NCBI GenBank assembly: GCA_028583605.1 | Contig: CM053334.1 | Span: 23,150,226 to 23,214,225, forward strand | Direction: 5' to 3' | Length of the DNA stretch: 64,000 nt | Source of the DNA: Dastarcus helophoroides | Taxonomy: Eukaryota > Arthropoda > Insecta > Coleoptera > Bothrideridae | Shown here: one piece after another, positions 10,826 to 22,822 of the stretch | Layout: every line of letters starts with the position of its first letter | Numbering within the stretch: position 1 is the stretch's first letter | Notes under the pieces: generated by a model | What the model saw: only the letters and a program-made list of their open reading frames with translations | The model's database searches: none | Told to the model about the DNA's origin: nothing | Program-made: the position numbers and the translations under genes

Positions 10826-11230
10826 TTTTTAAACACATTGACCTTTTTTTCAAAATTTTTATATTTCTTATTTCGACCCTTGGTCAAAATTCAGACCATT
10901 CCTTGAAGTTTTGAGTCAACTTGAAGATTTGATCCTTATGTAAATTAGACTTTTATTTGAAAAAAATCTTAACTTTTTAAAGAGTTTCATTCATTCAAAT
11001 TTTTGAAATTTTCGGTCTTTTTTCAGAAATCCCACTTTCGACACATTTTATCATTAAAATTTCGACTTTTTCCTTGAAGATGGCTTCAGAATTTGTACTT
11101 TTTTCAAATGATTGACTTTTTAAAAAAATTTGACCTTATTTCAGGATTTTTACTTCTCCTTGAAACTTCAAATTTTTGTAAATTAAATTTTTTGAAAATT
11201 TGCATTTAAATATTGCTTACGTTTTGCTGG
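10826..11230. repeat. Short pyrimidine-polarity repeat block
   Basis: T-rich degenerate repeat (TTTGACCTTTTTTCAAAATT style) of the same family as the large blocks, with no gene recognised. Confidence 0.65.
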
Positions 11231-11289
11231 GACTATCCCGTCTAAACCTCCTTGAATTTAGTTAAAATTCATATTCTTTGCATCACTCA

Positions 11290-11480
11290 GTGCAGCTTAG
11301 CTGGTTAAGGAGGCAGATTTTGCTTCATAGGTCTGATACGTCGCAGGTTCAACCCCATCTTTTGATCTCACGTTTTTTAATACTATTATGCGTCCTACCT
11401 ATAACACTGTTAACATTAGCGCATGTTGGTAACGTGATTTTTCTTTCTAAAATTGCTCAACGTGCCTAAAAAAAATTGTA
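11290..11480 (+). repeat. tRNA-like SINE head or tRNA pseudogene
   Basis: An A-box-like TTAGCTGGTTAAGG (11297-11310) and a B-box-like GGTTCAACCC (11346-11355) lie about 36 bp apart, the arrangement of an internal RNA polymerase III promoter. The segment does not fold into a complete tRNA by eye. An A-rich run (CTAAAAAAAATTG) follows about 110 bp after the B box, as in SINEs. No target duplication was identified, so the boundaries and identity are tentative. Confidence 0.4.
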
Positions 11481-12430
11481 TTTCAAAAAATTGGTTAACC
11501 GAATTAGTTTATTACTGATATCGGAGGAAAAAATATATTTTAATTGGATTAAAATTAATTAATCTACCTTTTTTTTCAGAATTGTGATTCTCTTTGTTAA
11601 AGATTGCAATACAAATACAACAAACATAATATTGACTTGTTCTTTGTCCCTTGATCTTGAAACCTTGATTTTTCAATGAAGGAAATTGGGAGAACAGAAT
11701 TTAAATAAATATCGTTTTATAATTGTATAAATTACTCCATATTGGAAGGGATTAAAAGGGAAAAGGCGTTCAGCACCTTCCGTCGCAAGCAATTAGCAAA
11801 TTTTGTGTAGATAGCAGAGTAAAATATAGTGATCTGAAAACTGTACATTAACGACCTTTTCCCAATGGCTTAACGACGGCCGTATCTCTTCCAAAAGTAA
11901 CATATTGCCTCCCTTATTTATTGCCCTCTGTTGCAGCCATAAAGAGCTTAATATACAAACATTGTCTCAAAGAGTTCAAAATTGACTTTTAGGTTATTTG
12001 ACCATTTTGCCAAACTGAAACAAATTTAATAAGTAATTTTAGATTTACAATTTTAGTGTAATGATAGAAAAACGTTCAGTTTATAACATGTTTATATCTG
12101 TTATATTCTCCTCGTTAATATTTTCTGAAAATTAAATTGGAAATTTTGGGGAATATATTTTATTTAAATTTTTAAAACAAAATCAAAAGCTTGAATTTAA
12201 AATCAAAAATTTCGATTTGGAAGTTGCAAATTTAGCCAAAAAAATTAGTATTTGTGTTCGTAAATTGGAAATTTGGGCAAAAGTATAAAAATGCTTGGAA
12301 AAATTGAATACTTAACATTTCTTCTCGAAAAATCAAATTTCCAGTTTGTACTAAAAGTTTGAGTTTTGAAGAAATTTTGAGTTTTTATAGAAAATTTAAT
12401 ATTAAAATTTCAAATTTCGTACAAAATTTA
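11481..12430. other. AT-rich mixed sequence, no recognised gene
   Basis: It includes ordinary AT-rich sequence (11480-12130) passing into weak degenerate repeat (AAATTTCGATTTGGAAG style, 12150-12420). Nothing in it supports a gene. Confidence 0.5.
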
Positions 12431-12431
12431 T

Positions 12432-12580
12432 ATACAAATGTTGTCCCCTGAAACCAAAAAAGATTAAAAAATACAACAAAAGTTGCTCTTTTTTAATCTT
12501 TCTTGGTTTCAGGGGACAAGATTTGTATGTCAATTTTTGAAGATAACCAAGGACAATTCCGTTCCACCAAAATTCGTACA
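12432..12580. repeat. Palindromic copy of the hammerhead-associated repeat
   Basis: The arms 12432-12470 (containing TTGTCCCCTGAAACCAAAAA) and 12489-12528 (containing TCTTGGTTTCAGGGGACAAG) are inverted copies around a spacer holding ACAACAAAAGTTGCTC. The hammerhead-like core itself is missing between them. The conserved tail AAGATAACCAAGGACAATTC and TTCCACCAAAA follows. This is a head-to-head foldback of the family seen at 4.2 and 52.3 kb. Confidence 0.7.
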
Positions 12581-14060
12581 GAATTCCTATTTTTTTTTGT
12601 TCTTCAATTTAAAAAATTACCTACATTAATAACATTTAATGTAATCTTTAAACTTCGAGAAAGGAGCATAAATTCTCGAAAAGAAGAAAAAGTTAAAAGG
12701 TTAAGTGGTTTCTCGAAATTTCTAATTTTTCGATTTTTTAAATTTAAATATTTTCTAATTCCTAGTAAATAATAAAAACTTGTACAGGACACAACTGAAA
12801 TATAGCATATTTGGGTACTATATATTTCTTCAGTGGTATGTAAAATGCACACCTGAAATATAGTACAATGCTATATATTATAGTACAGTTGGCCACCCTA
12901 ACGTATATCCAATATATAGCTGAGGTCTAGTTAGATTAGCAAATTAACTCATTATCATATAATAATTGAAAATCAATCTGAAATCTGCACGAACTCTTCA
13001 AATCTGTTCACGACTAGTTCAGTTTTATTATTCCAAATGAGAAAGTATGATCGTCCGTATCATGTATCTCTGGATTACAGCAATCTACTATACCTGGTTC
13101 TGAAGTAAAACCGAAACAAATTAAAACAAAATAGATTGATTTGTCAATTTAACAAATTTAAGAACTAATTTTGGACGCTTTTCTGCTAAATTTTAAACGC
13201 AATTATTGAGCTAGGTTCCGTAGACCAAGTTTTGTCTAATAGTTACCCAATAATCAAGGATGATATTAATGCTTGCTCCATAAATTACCAAAATATTGAC
13301 CAACATTTCGACATTAGTCCACAAGCGGCTGCAATTCGTGATATCTTAATTTCACTGAGAGACAAAATAATCGCTTTTAAATACTGCCAAACGAGCAATA
13401 AAACATAAATAAAATATTCATTAAGGCCCTTTACAAACTATAGCTAGTTTCCCGTAAAATAAGAGCAGTAATTAAGCGCTAAGATGCGGGTAAAATTATT
13501 TGTTTCGTAGGAAAGCAGCTGCACAAAGTTTCGCCAGCTTCTTTCCACAAATGCCCTTGCGTCACCGTCGAGAGAACCGACGAATGCCTAGTGAAGAAAA
13601 AGCTACAAAACGAGCATTCTAATTAACAGTTTTAATAATGATATCCTAATAAAGTTGAAGTTTGTTCACACGAACGAAATGACTCAGATATTTTGAATTA
13701 TTGTTGGGTAAATGGTAAGAATTCCGAGACGGGTCATTGTCTATCTAGTCGGCTCATTTTTATAGGCGATACGTGATTGTTAATTTCTGGTTCTGTTGAA
13801 TTTTGATGGATTTATAGACGCATTTTGACGTTGGATGTGGGAATTACTTGCCTTTTGAATTATATAACGGACGTAGTCGGATTAATTAGATTTGATATAG
13901 AAGCACGGAATGAATTAAAATCTTTAGCTGGCGTAATTAAATTTTTAACCTTAGCCTCGTTTTAATTGTGACAGTTACTCAGACGGTGTCCCATATAACT
14001 CTTCCGATTTCGTATGAACGAGAGGTCCCCTAATCCTTGACGACCAGCTAGATGATACAA
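12581..14060. other. AT-rich unique sequence, no recognised gene
   Basis: No gene could be recognised. Around 12790-12890 a CTGAAATATAG(C/T)A motif repeats twice near palindromic CTATATATTATAGTAC. The remainder looks like ordinary unique intergenic or intronic DNA. Confidence 0.5.
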
Positions 14061-16715
14061 TAATCCAATTTCCGAAAAGTTGTCTTTCAGAAAAAAAATG
14101 AATATAAAGAAAAATCGAAGCATTTGGAAAACGATCGATTTCTGAAATTTTCTTTCAAAAAGTAAAATTTTGAGAATCAATTCGAATTAGATGAATTTCG
14201 ATAAAAAAAAGTAAAAATTTCTAGAAATGTTGAATATCAAAATTTGAAATAAAGATCCAAACTTTGAGAAACTTTTTAAAAAGTCAAACTTTAAGAATCC
14301 AGTGAAAATGTCTGGAAATTCAGATTCTAAAACAGAGCCTTTCAAAAAAACTCAATGTTAAGGAAAAAGGCGAAATTTAATGGCAATTTTGAAAAAATTT
14401 CAAAATCAAGAAAGAATTCCTCATTTTCTAGAGAAAGTCCATTTTAAGAAAAAAAAGTCTGTGTATTAAGGGGAAATACAAAACAAATAAATTTTAAGAG
14501 CTAGTCGATGTTCCCAGAAAAAGGGCAAATTAAAAATAAGAGTAATTCTTGTACAAAAATAGAAAAAGTCGATTTATCCAAATAAAATCAAAATCAAACA
14601 AATCTTTCTTGGTTTCAGGGGACAAGATTTGTATTTTAGTTTTGAAGGATAACCAAGGACCAGTCCGTTCCACAAAAACAAAGGTAAATTTTAAAAAAGG
14701 ATAGTAGACATTCCTGAAAAAGAACGAATCTTGAAAATACAAAATTTCGAGAAAAAATGGATATTTCGCATTGAATGTAAAATTTTGAGAATATTCGTTA
14801 TGTAAAAGACACATTTTGAAATTAATTTAAATTTCGAAAAAAAAAACAATTTCAAGGAAAAAGTTTGGAAAGTTTCGAAAAAATCGAGAAAAACATCGAA
14901 ATGTCAAAAAAAAAATCAAATTCAAAGAAAGCAAAATTTTGAGCAAAAGATCGTGGATTAAAAAAAAAAGATCGAGGATTAAAAAAAATATTGAAATTAC
15001 GACAAAAAGATCAAATTTTTAAGTACAAATTTAGTAGAAATTCGGAATGTGTCAGAATCGAATTTTGTCAAAATTTCGAAAACTGGATAAATTTTGAGAA
15101 AATATAGAAATTCGCTGGCTCCATATTCATTTTTCTTCAAGTGTTTAGGCCAGAGGGAGACGATCACTCCACCCTGTCGAGTATTCAGGTGGTTGTCATA
15201 ATTTTAAGAAGCAAGTTGAAATTTCCAGAGAGTTGAATTTAAAACTGTTGAAATTTCCAAAAAAAAATGCCTCGAGTATTTGCTCTTGTACAAAAACTGA
15301 AAAGTATTAAATAAATTTTTTTTCAAAATTTTTACTTTTTTATTAAAAGATTCGACAAGTTTGCAGAAAAATACAAATTTTGGAATCAATTTCAATTTTG
15401 GGAAAAAACAAATTTCAAAGAAAAAGTTGGGAAAGCCACAATTTCGAAGAAATCGAGAAAAACATCGAAATTTCAAAAAAAAACAAATTCAAAGAAAGCA
15501 AAATTTTAAGAAGAAGATCGTGGATTAAAGAAAAAGATCTAGGAATAAAAAAAATATTGAAATTACAACAAAAAGATGAAATTTTTAAGTACAAATTTAG
15601 TAGAAATTCCAAATATGTCAGAGTCAAATTTTGTCGAAATTTTGAAAAGTGGATAAATTTTGCGAAAATGTAGAAATTTGCTGGCTGCGTATTCATTGCC
15701 CTTTAAGTGTTCTAGCCAAAAGGAGACGAGCACTTTACCCTGTCGAGTATTGAGATGGTGGTCACAATTTTGAGAAGCAAGTTGAAATTTCCAGAGTGTT
15801 GAATTTAAAACTATTGAAATTTCCAACAAAAAAAAGTGCCATGAGTATTTGCTCTTGTACAAAAACTGAAATTAATTACAAAACATTTTTCAAAATTTTT
15901 ATTTTTTTATTAAAAGATCCGACAAGTTTTCAGGAAAAGGCAAATTTTGAAATCAATTTAAATTTTCAGAACAAACAAGTTTCAAGGAAAAAGTTGGGGA
16001 AGCCACAATTTCGAAGAAATCGAGAACATCGAAATTTCAAAAAAAAAAAACAAATTCAAAGGAAGTAAAATTTTGAGAAAAAGATCGTGGATGAAAGATA
16101 AAGATCGAGGATTAAAAAAAGTATTAAAATAACGACAAAAAGATCAAATTTTTGAGTACAAATTTAGTAGAAATTCGAAATATGTCAGAGTCGAATTTGG
16201 TCGAAATTTCTAAAACTGGATAATAAAGAAATTTGCTGGCTGCATATTCATTTTCCTTTAAGTGTTTCAGCCAGAGGGGGACGAGCTCTCTCCCTGTCGA
16301 GTATTGAGGTGGTGGTCACAATTTTGAGAAGCAAGTTCAAATTTCCAGAGAGTTGAATTTAAAACTGTTGAAATTTCCAAAAAAATGCCATGACTATTTG
16401 CAAAATTTTGTGAAAAAGATCGAAGATTCAAAAAAAAGATCGAAATTACGATAAAAAGATCAAATTTTTGAGTACAAATTTAGAAGAAATTCAAAATATC
16501 TCAGAGTCGAATTTTGTCGAAATTTCAAAATCTGGGTAAATTTTGAGAAAATGTAGAAATTTGCTGGCTGCATATTCGTTTTTCTTTAAGTGCTTAAGCC
16601 CGAGGGAGACGAGCACTCCATACTGTCGAGGACTGAGATGGTTGTCACAATTTTGAGAGGCAAGTTGGAATTTTTAGAGAGTTGGATTTAAACTGTTGAA
16701 ATTTCCCGAAAAAAA
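14061..16715. repeat. Purine-polarity repeat block with ~560-bp tandem units
   Basis: An A-rich degenerate repeat. A landmark with GAGGGAGACGA, CCTGTCGAGTATT and GAAGCAAGTTGAAATTTCCA recurs near 15156, 15722, 16276 and 16606 (spacings about 566, 554 and 330), so the right part is a tandem array of about 560-bp units with one shortened unit. A piece of the hammerhead-associated family (CTTTCTTGGTTTCAGGGGAC, then AACCAAGGACCAGTC) sits at about 14603-14680. Polarity flips at about 16715. Confidence 0.8.
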
Positions 16716-18873
16716 TTTTAATTTTTTTTAATTTTTTTAAAATGTCGACATTTTTACAATTATAATTTTTTTCAAAATTTTATTTTTTGAAATTTTGAAT
16801 TTTTCTTCAAAATTTTCTTGTGAAAATTTCAACAGTTCAAAATTTCGACTATTTTTAAAATTTTCGAACTTAATCCAATTTGAAGCTTTTGTTTTTCTTC
16901 AAACTTGCTTTTTGGAACTTGCCTCATTTACTAATTTTTAAATTTTTTTGAAAGTATCCGCTTTTTGTCAAATTTCTCCTTTTTTTTTCAGTTCATTGAC
17001 AACTTTTCAATATTTCGACTTTTCAAAATTATACGAATTTTGTTCAGAATTTCCATTTTCTTGAAAACTTCATTTTTTATTAAATTTGATTTTTTTATGA
17101 AAATCTTAACTTTTTATGAAAATTTCGACATTTTACAAAATTACTCCTTAATATTTTCGTTTTTTTTTTCAAATTTTTGCTTTATTAAGCAATCTCGTCA
17201 TTTTTTGTAAATTCATTTCAAAAATTTTTGAATTGAAAAAATTTCATAAAATTGGCATTTATTAAATTTTTAGTTCTATTTCTTTCAAGATTCTCCTTTT
17301 TTGAGTTCCTTGACCACGCTTCAATATTTCGACATTTTAAAATAGTACTACCTTTGTTCTAAATTTCCAGTTTCTCAAAAATGTAGTTTTAATTTTAATT
17401 TCAGCTTTTTATGAAAATTTCAATATTTTTCAAAATTTCACTTTAAAATTTCAATTTTCTTTTTAAATTTGTGCCTTTTTTGCAAATTAAGCACTTTTAA
17501 AGATATCAACATTTTATGAAAATTCATCTATTTTTCAAAATTGTGAACATTTTTCAAAATTTTCGAATTATTGCGGAAATTTTGTTTTTTCTTCAATTTT
17601 GAAATTTTTTTAATTGTACGGCTTTTACAAGTTTTTGAATTTTTAGGAAAATTTTGATTTTTTTTCAAAATGTTTCTCTTTTTGAAACTTTTGTCTATTG
17701 TCCAATAATAAAATTTCTTAAAAACTAGATAACCAATTTTTTTGAAACATTAACCTTTTTGAAAATTCTGATATTTTTGAAAATTTCGCTACTTTAAAAA
17801 TTTTGACATTTTTTGAAAATTAATCTATTTTTCATAATTTTGAAAATTTCTCCAAAACTTCGAATTTTTTTGGAAATTTTGTTTTTTTGAAAAGTTTCGA
17901 TTTTTTTTAATTTGCGCTGCTTTTTAAGTTTTTTAATTTTTAGGAAAATTTTAATTTTGTTTTAAACTTTAAAGCTTTTTTTAAATCTTTGATTATTTGT
18001 CTGTATTTCATTTTTTTTTATTAAAAATAATTTCAAAACTCCAATCTTTTTCTTGAAAATTTTTTATGAAAAATTCTACAGCTCGAAATTTCGACTTTTT
18101 AAACTTAATCTTTTGTTTTTTCCTTAATTTCGACTTTTTATTTAAAAGTTGCTCCATTTATTTAAATTTTGAAGTTCTATTTTCCTTTTTTTTGAGTTCT
18201 TTGACTATTTTGACTTTTGTCTCTTTAAAATTATACTAATTTTTTCAGAATTTTGACTTTTAAAATTATACGATTTTTTTTTCAAAATTTCGCCTTTTTG
18301 GAAAATGCTGATTTTTTAAAATTTTAAACAGTTTTTCAAAATTTTGACGTTAATCCCTTTTTTTTAATTTTCACCTTTTCTTAAAAGTTCACTGTTTTGA
18401 AGATATATCGATTTTTTGAAAATTCATCTATTTTTTAAAATTTTCGAATTATTTTGGAAATTTTGCTTTTTTTATTTGGAATTTTTTTTAATTGTGCCTT
18501 TTTTAAGTTTTTGATTTCTTGGGAAAATTTTTTTTTCCAAAATCTAATCCTTTTTTTAAATTTTTGACTATTTTTCGATATTTCAACTTTTTTAAAAAGT
18601 AGATTACAATTTTTTCAAAACCTCAAATTTTTGAAAATTTCAATTTACTTGAAAACTTTGATTAATTTGAAAATGTCTATTTACATGAAAATTTTATAAA
18701 ATTTTCTACACCTTTCAAATTCGACTGTTTTCAAAATTTTTAATTTTATCCAAAATATTATTTTTTTTTAACATTTCGACTTTGAAATTTCTACTTATCA
18801 TAAAGATGGACTCCTGTCATCAAATACTATATTTTTTTCAGGTGTACTATACTTTTTATTGCTTATTTTGAAA
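16716..18873. repeat. Pyrimidine-polarity repeat block
   Basis: The + strand is T-rich (TTTTTGAAAATTTCGACTTT type) from about 16716 to the gypsy insertion. Together with the purine block to its left it makes a large quasi-palindrome. No gene is recognised; its open frames encode Phe/Leu/Lys-rich strings from composition only. Confidence 0.75.
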
Positions 18874-18878
18874 AATAC

Positions 18879-19225
18879 TGTTACGCGCTTATCGGTTCGA
18901 TTGATTACACTTATCGAATAAGACCCACTTTATTACTGAACTCAACTTGGATCACCACAATTGACAATTAACTAACTCACTAATTACACTGACTCTGACT
19001 GACTCGAGGGAAAGCTGACCGCCTTTTTATAGTTTTGGCCCGCGGCTTCTAGAATTTTCGGCAGATAAGGCTTATCGAATGCCGAAATTTCTGGAACGCT
19101 TATCTGCCGTTTGTTTCGTTATCGTGACCGCTTTCCCCTTATCAGAACCTTCTAGAAACTTTTTTTATTTACTAAATTCTACAATTCTATTCTAAATCCT
19201 ATTTCATCTATTTACATTGCGTTAC
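18879..19225 (-). repeat. 3' LTR of the gypsy element (347 bp)
   Basis: On the + strand it begins TGTTACGCGCTTATCGG and ends ATTGCGTTAC. Compared with the 5' LTR it has a few substitutions and lacks the MITE. The element uses ends TGTTACGC / GCGTTAC(A); the outer copy is followed by A and the inner one by T, so the exact terminal base is ambiguous by one. It contains a minus-strand TATA box (19021-19031, TATAAAAAGGC) and an AATAAA polyadenylation-like signal (minus, near 18931-18936). Confidence 0.93.
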
Positions 19226-19230
19226 TCTGC

Positions 19231-19240
19231 GTCCCCCTTA
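19231..19240 (-). other. Polypurine tract
   Basis: On the minus strand TAAGGGGGAC lies a few bases upstream of the 3' LTR, the expected place for the plus-strand primer of an LTR retrotransposon. An ACGCAGA spacer separates it from the LTR. Confidence 0.6.
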
Positions 19241-19256
19241 GGAATGATCGTCCCGA

Positions 19257-22200
19257 TCAGTTCCAATCAGTCACTTCGCCACTAAATTTGCATAGTCTGT
19301 TCAGGTGTACCACTTTCATTTTACTCCTGGAGCTACGCTGGATCCTATATACCAAATCGTTGATCCTCTTCAGCCCTTTGTACGGCCCTTCCCAAGATGG
19401 CGTAAACTTTGGCGAAACTCCTTTCTTTCGCTGAGGGTTGTATAGCCATACCAACTTGCCCTCACTGAAACCACCATGATTGGCATTCACGTCATACCTG
19501 GCCTTCATCCGGTCCGTCGCCAAGTTGATCTTCGTCCGCACCAGAACATGCGTCTCCAATATCGCTTCCCTCAAGTCATCTAAGAAACCCATCGTTTCCC
19601 TGGGGATCTCCCTTGGTGATCCAAACACCAAGTCACACGGAAGCCGCAGTTCCCTCCCGAAGATCACTTTTGCCGGAGTCTGACTTGTAGTTTCATGAGT
19701 TGCCGCGCGATAGGCCTTCAGAAACAGTGGTAGATGTCGATCCCAGTCTGTCTGATGTTTGGAAACGAGCTTCGAAAGATGTTCCTCTAAGGTCATGTTA
19801 AATCTCTCCACCATTCCGTCAGACTGTGGATGAAGAGGTGTTGTTCGAGTTTTCCTTATTCCAAGAAGACGACACACCTCTTGGAAAACCCCCGATTCAA
19901 AGTTCCTTCCCTGGTCCGAGTGTAGTTCCAAGGGAAATAGACAGATAAAGTTGTCCACAAGAACCCTTGCGGCTGTGGTGGCTTCCTGGTTCGGGATGGC
20001 ATAAGCTTCAGGCCATTTACTGAAATAATCCATGGCCACAAGGATGTACTTGTTTCCATCGTCTGAAGCTGGGAATGGTCCTGCCACATCGATTGCAATT
20101 CTTTCAAATGGGGATCTTACATTATATTGCTTCAGGGCCCCTTTGGTTCTTGTACGAGGACCCTTGGATGCAGCACAGGTGACACATTTTCAATACCACC
20201 GCTCGACGTCCCCCCTGCAATTAACCCAATAGAACCGTTTTCAAACCTTCTCCAGGGTCTTGTTCATCCCTAGATGTCCACCAGAGGTCCCATTGTGCAC
20301 CTCCCACAAGACCTGTGGAATCTTTTCCTGAGGCACCACCAACTGCAAGTTGACACGCTTTCCATCCGCGCTTTTTCATGCTCTCTTCAGTACCCCGTCC
20401 TCGACCTGGAGGGATTTCCATTGAGCCCACAAATTCTTAAGAGCTGGACTTCTGTCGGAAACCTCTTGCCATTTCGGTCTGCCTCCAGCTTTTTTCCATT
20501 CCAATATGGGTCCGATATCAGCGTCGCTCCACTATAGCTTCCGAAGACCTTCAACAGTCCATTCGTCTTCTGGCTGGACAGAAGTGACCCTTATATCCAC
20601 CATGTCCTCATGGTCCTCAACTCGTCTGCAATGTTTGCAATCCCCACAAGGTCTTCTGGACAAAGCGTCAGCGTTGTTATGCTGTCGTCCCGGTCGATGA
20701 TGTACCTTAAAGTGATACTGCTGAAGCCTTTCTAACCATCTAGCCGTCTGTCCCTCCGTGTTTTTCATTCGGAGTAACCAAGAAAGTGCCGAATGGTCGT
20801 CTGTTCTGATGACGAATTCTTGCCCGTATAAATACTTGTGAAAGTGTTCCACGGCCTTCACTATCTCAAGTAGTTCCTTCCTGGTGGTGCAATAGTTCCT
20901 CTCCGGCTTCGTCAGGATCTTGCTGTAATATTCGATTACTCTTTCTTCACCGCCTTGAACTTGGGACAGTACAGCTCCAATACCGACGTTGCTGGCAGCT
21001 GTGTCTAACACAAACTTCCCAATCTGCTGAGGATAAGCCAAGATAGGGCTTGTGCACAAGGCGGACTTCAGTTTTCGGAAAGCGGTATCACAGTCGAGAG
21101 TCCAGACGTACGGCCTTCTTTCTTCTGTTAGTTGATGCAACGGCGCAGCGATGTTGGCGAAACCTTTCACAAATCTTCTGTAATAGGTACATAGTCCCAA
21201 GAAACTCCTCAGTTCATGGTTGTCTTTGTGTCTTAACCAGTCACAAATTGCTTGAGTCTTGCTGATATTTGTTTCAACTCCTGCAACTGATACAGTGTGG
21301 CCCAAAAATTCTACTTTCTTTTGGAACAAAGAGCACTTCTTTGGATTCAGCTTTAAGTTGGCTTGCTTTAATCTGTCGAAAACTTCTTGAAGATTTTCCA
21401 AATGATCTTTAAAGCTCTTGCCCATCACCATGGCGTCATCTAGGTAAACCAAGCAGGCTTTCCAAGTGAGTCCTCGAAGTACTAGTTCCATTAAACCTTC
21501 GAAAGTGGCCGGTGCGTTACATAGTCCAGAAGGCATAACCGTGAACTGATATAATCCATTCCCAGATAAAAAGGCCGTCTTTTCTTTGTCGTCGGGGTCT
21601 ATGCTCACTTGCCAATATCCACTTTTTAAGTCCAAAGTTGAAAACCAGGTGGACCCAGACAAGGTCGTTAGGGTGTCATCAATTCGTGGCAATGGGTAGC
21701 TGTCGTTTTTAGTGACGTCGTTGAATTTTCGGTAGTCGACACAGAATCTTCTTGACCCGTCCTTCTTTGTAACCAAGACTACAGGAGAAGACCATGGACT
21801 ATTGGACTCCTCGATGACTCCATCCTTCATCATCTTCTTAACCAGTCCCGCGACTTCCTCTTGCTTGGCCACCGGTAATCTTCTAGGGGGTTGACGAATA
21901 GGTGTTGCATTGCCTGTGTTGATTTTGTGTCGAACTACGTCGGTCCTTCCTAGATTTCGGTCTCCATCGGTAAAAACGCCGTGGTTTTTCTTTAGAAATG
22001 ATTTAGCCAGAACTACTTCTTCCTTGGACAAGTGTTTCAAGTCCACTTCCAACTTGACTTGCCCAATCTTCGTTTCCTGTACTGGCGCACAACTGTCTCC
22101 CAAGGAGCTTATTGAGGTTACCGGGGTACAGACTGCCATAGTACTACCCTTTTTGATTGAGTGTGCTGTTGGAAACACATTGGCAACTCTCACAGGTACC

Positions 22201-22736
22201 TTCTGAGTTGTTTTAACCACGGATCTCGCCGCTAGTAAATTCTTGGAAATGTCATAAGTCGGTTTCACTAATCCAACGCAGCAGGCCAAATCTCCTTCCA
22301 TCACAGCCATTACCGTCTTCTCGCTGCTTCCCTGCACCACAGCTGTTTCACAGGCAAACAGTCTTACCTCCTTTGGAGTGTCCTTTGGTGTAGTCAGGAC
22401 AAGCTCTTCATTTCCAATCTTTAAAATGTTCTGTGCTATGTCGAAAGTAAAGCCGTGTTGCCTGATTACGTCCATCCCCAGAATCAGTTCGTCTTCGATA
22501 TCTGCCACCAACACACGATGCGAAATCCTTAGTTTTCCCAGACCAATCATGACGTCTGCCTCTCCTATAATTGGCGCAGTATCTCCCGTAACTGTCCTGA
22601 GGACCATTCTTTGCGACAATACCTTCGGTTTTGACGAAAGAATGTTCCTTCTTGCTAAAGTAACCATGGCGCCTGTGTCGACAGTGGCCTGTACATTCCT
22701 TCCATCTACGCTGGTTGCCACTACCAAACTTTCCAT
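19257..22736 (-). pseudogene. Gypsy pol polyprotein, broken by nonsense codons
   Basis: One continuous minus-strand frame of about 1159 codons encodes protease (DTGA at residues 20-23, ILG at 85-87), reverse transcriptase (YLDD at 431-434), RNase H, and integrase. Integrase has a zinc-binding His/Cys region at about 20150-20310, catalytic Asp codon 20088-20090, then HSDQGRNF and VERFN as second and third acidic sites. The frame is interrupted by TAG at 20532-20534 and TGA at 20376-20378, 20241-20243 and 20190-20192, splitting it after RNase H. RNase H residue 580 (20997-20999) is Ala where the family has the first catalytic Asp (TDAS motif reads TAAS). Pol is in a different frame from gag, whose stop lies about 85 bp upstream. 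The protein would process, copy and integrate the element in virus-like particles. Confidence 0.93.
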
Positions 22737-22822
22737 GGTCCTCTTTATCTGTTTGATAAAAAGAGTTTTGGGGGCTCGTTGCTCGACACCAGCCAGTGAG
22801 TGCCCCTCCCCACTGGCTGATT

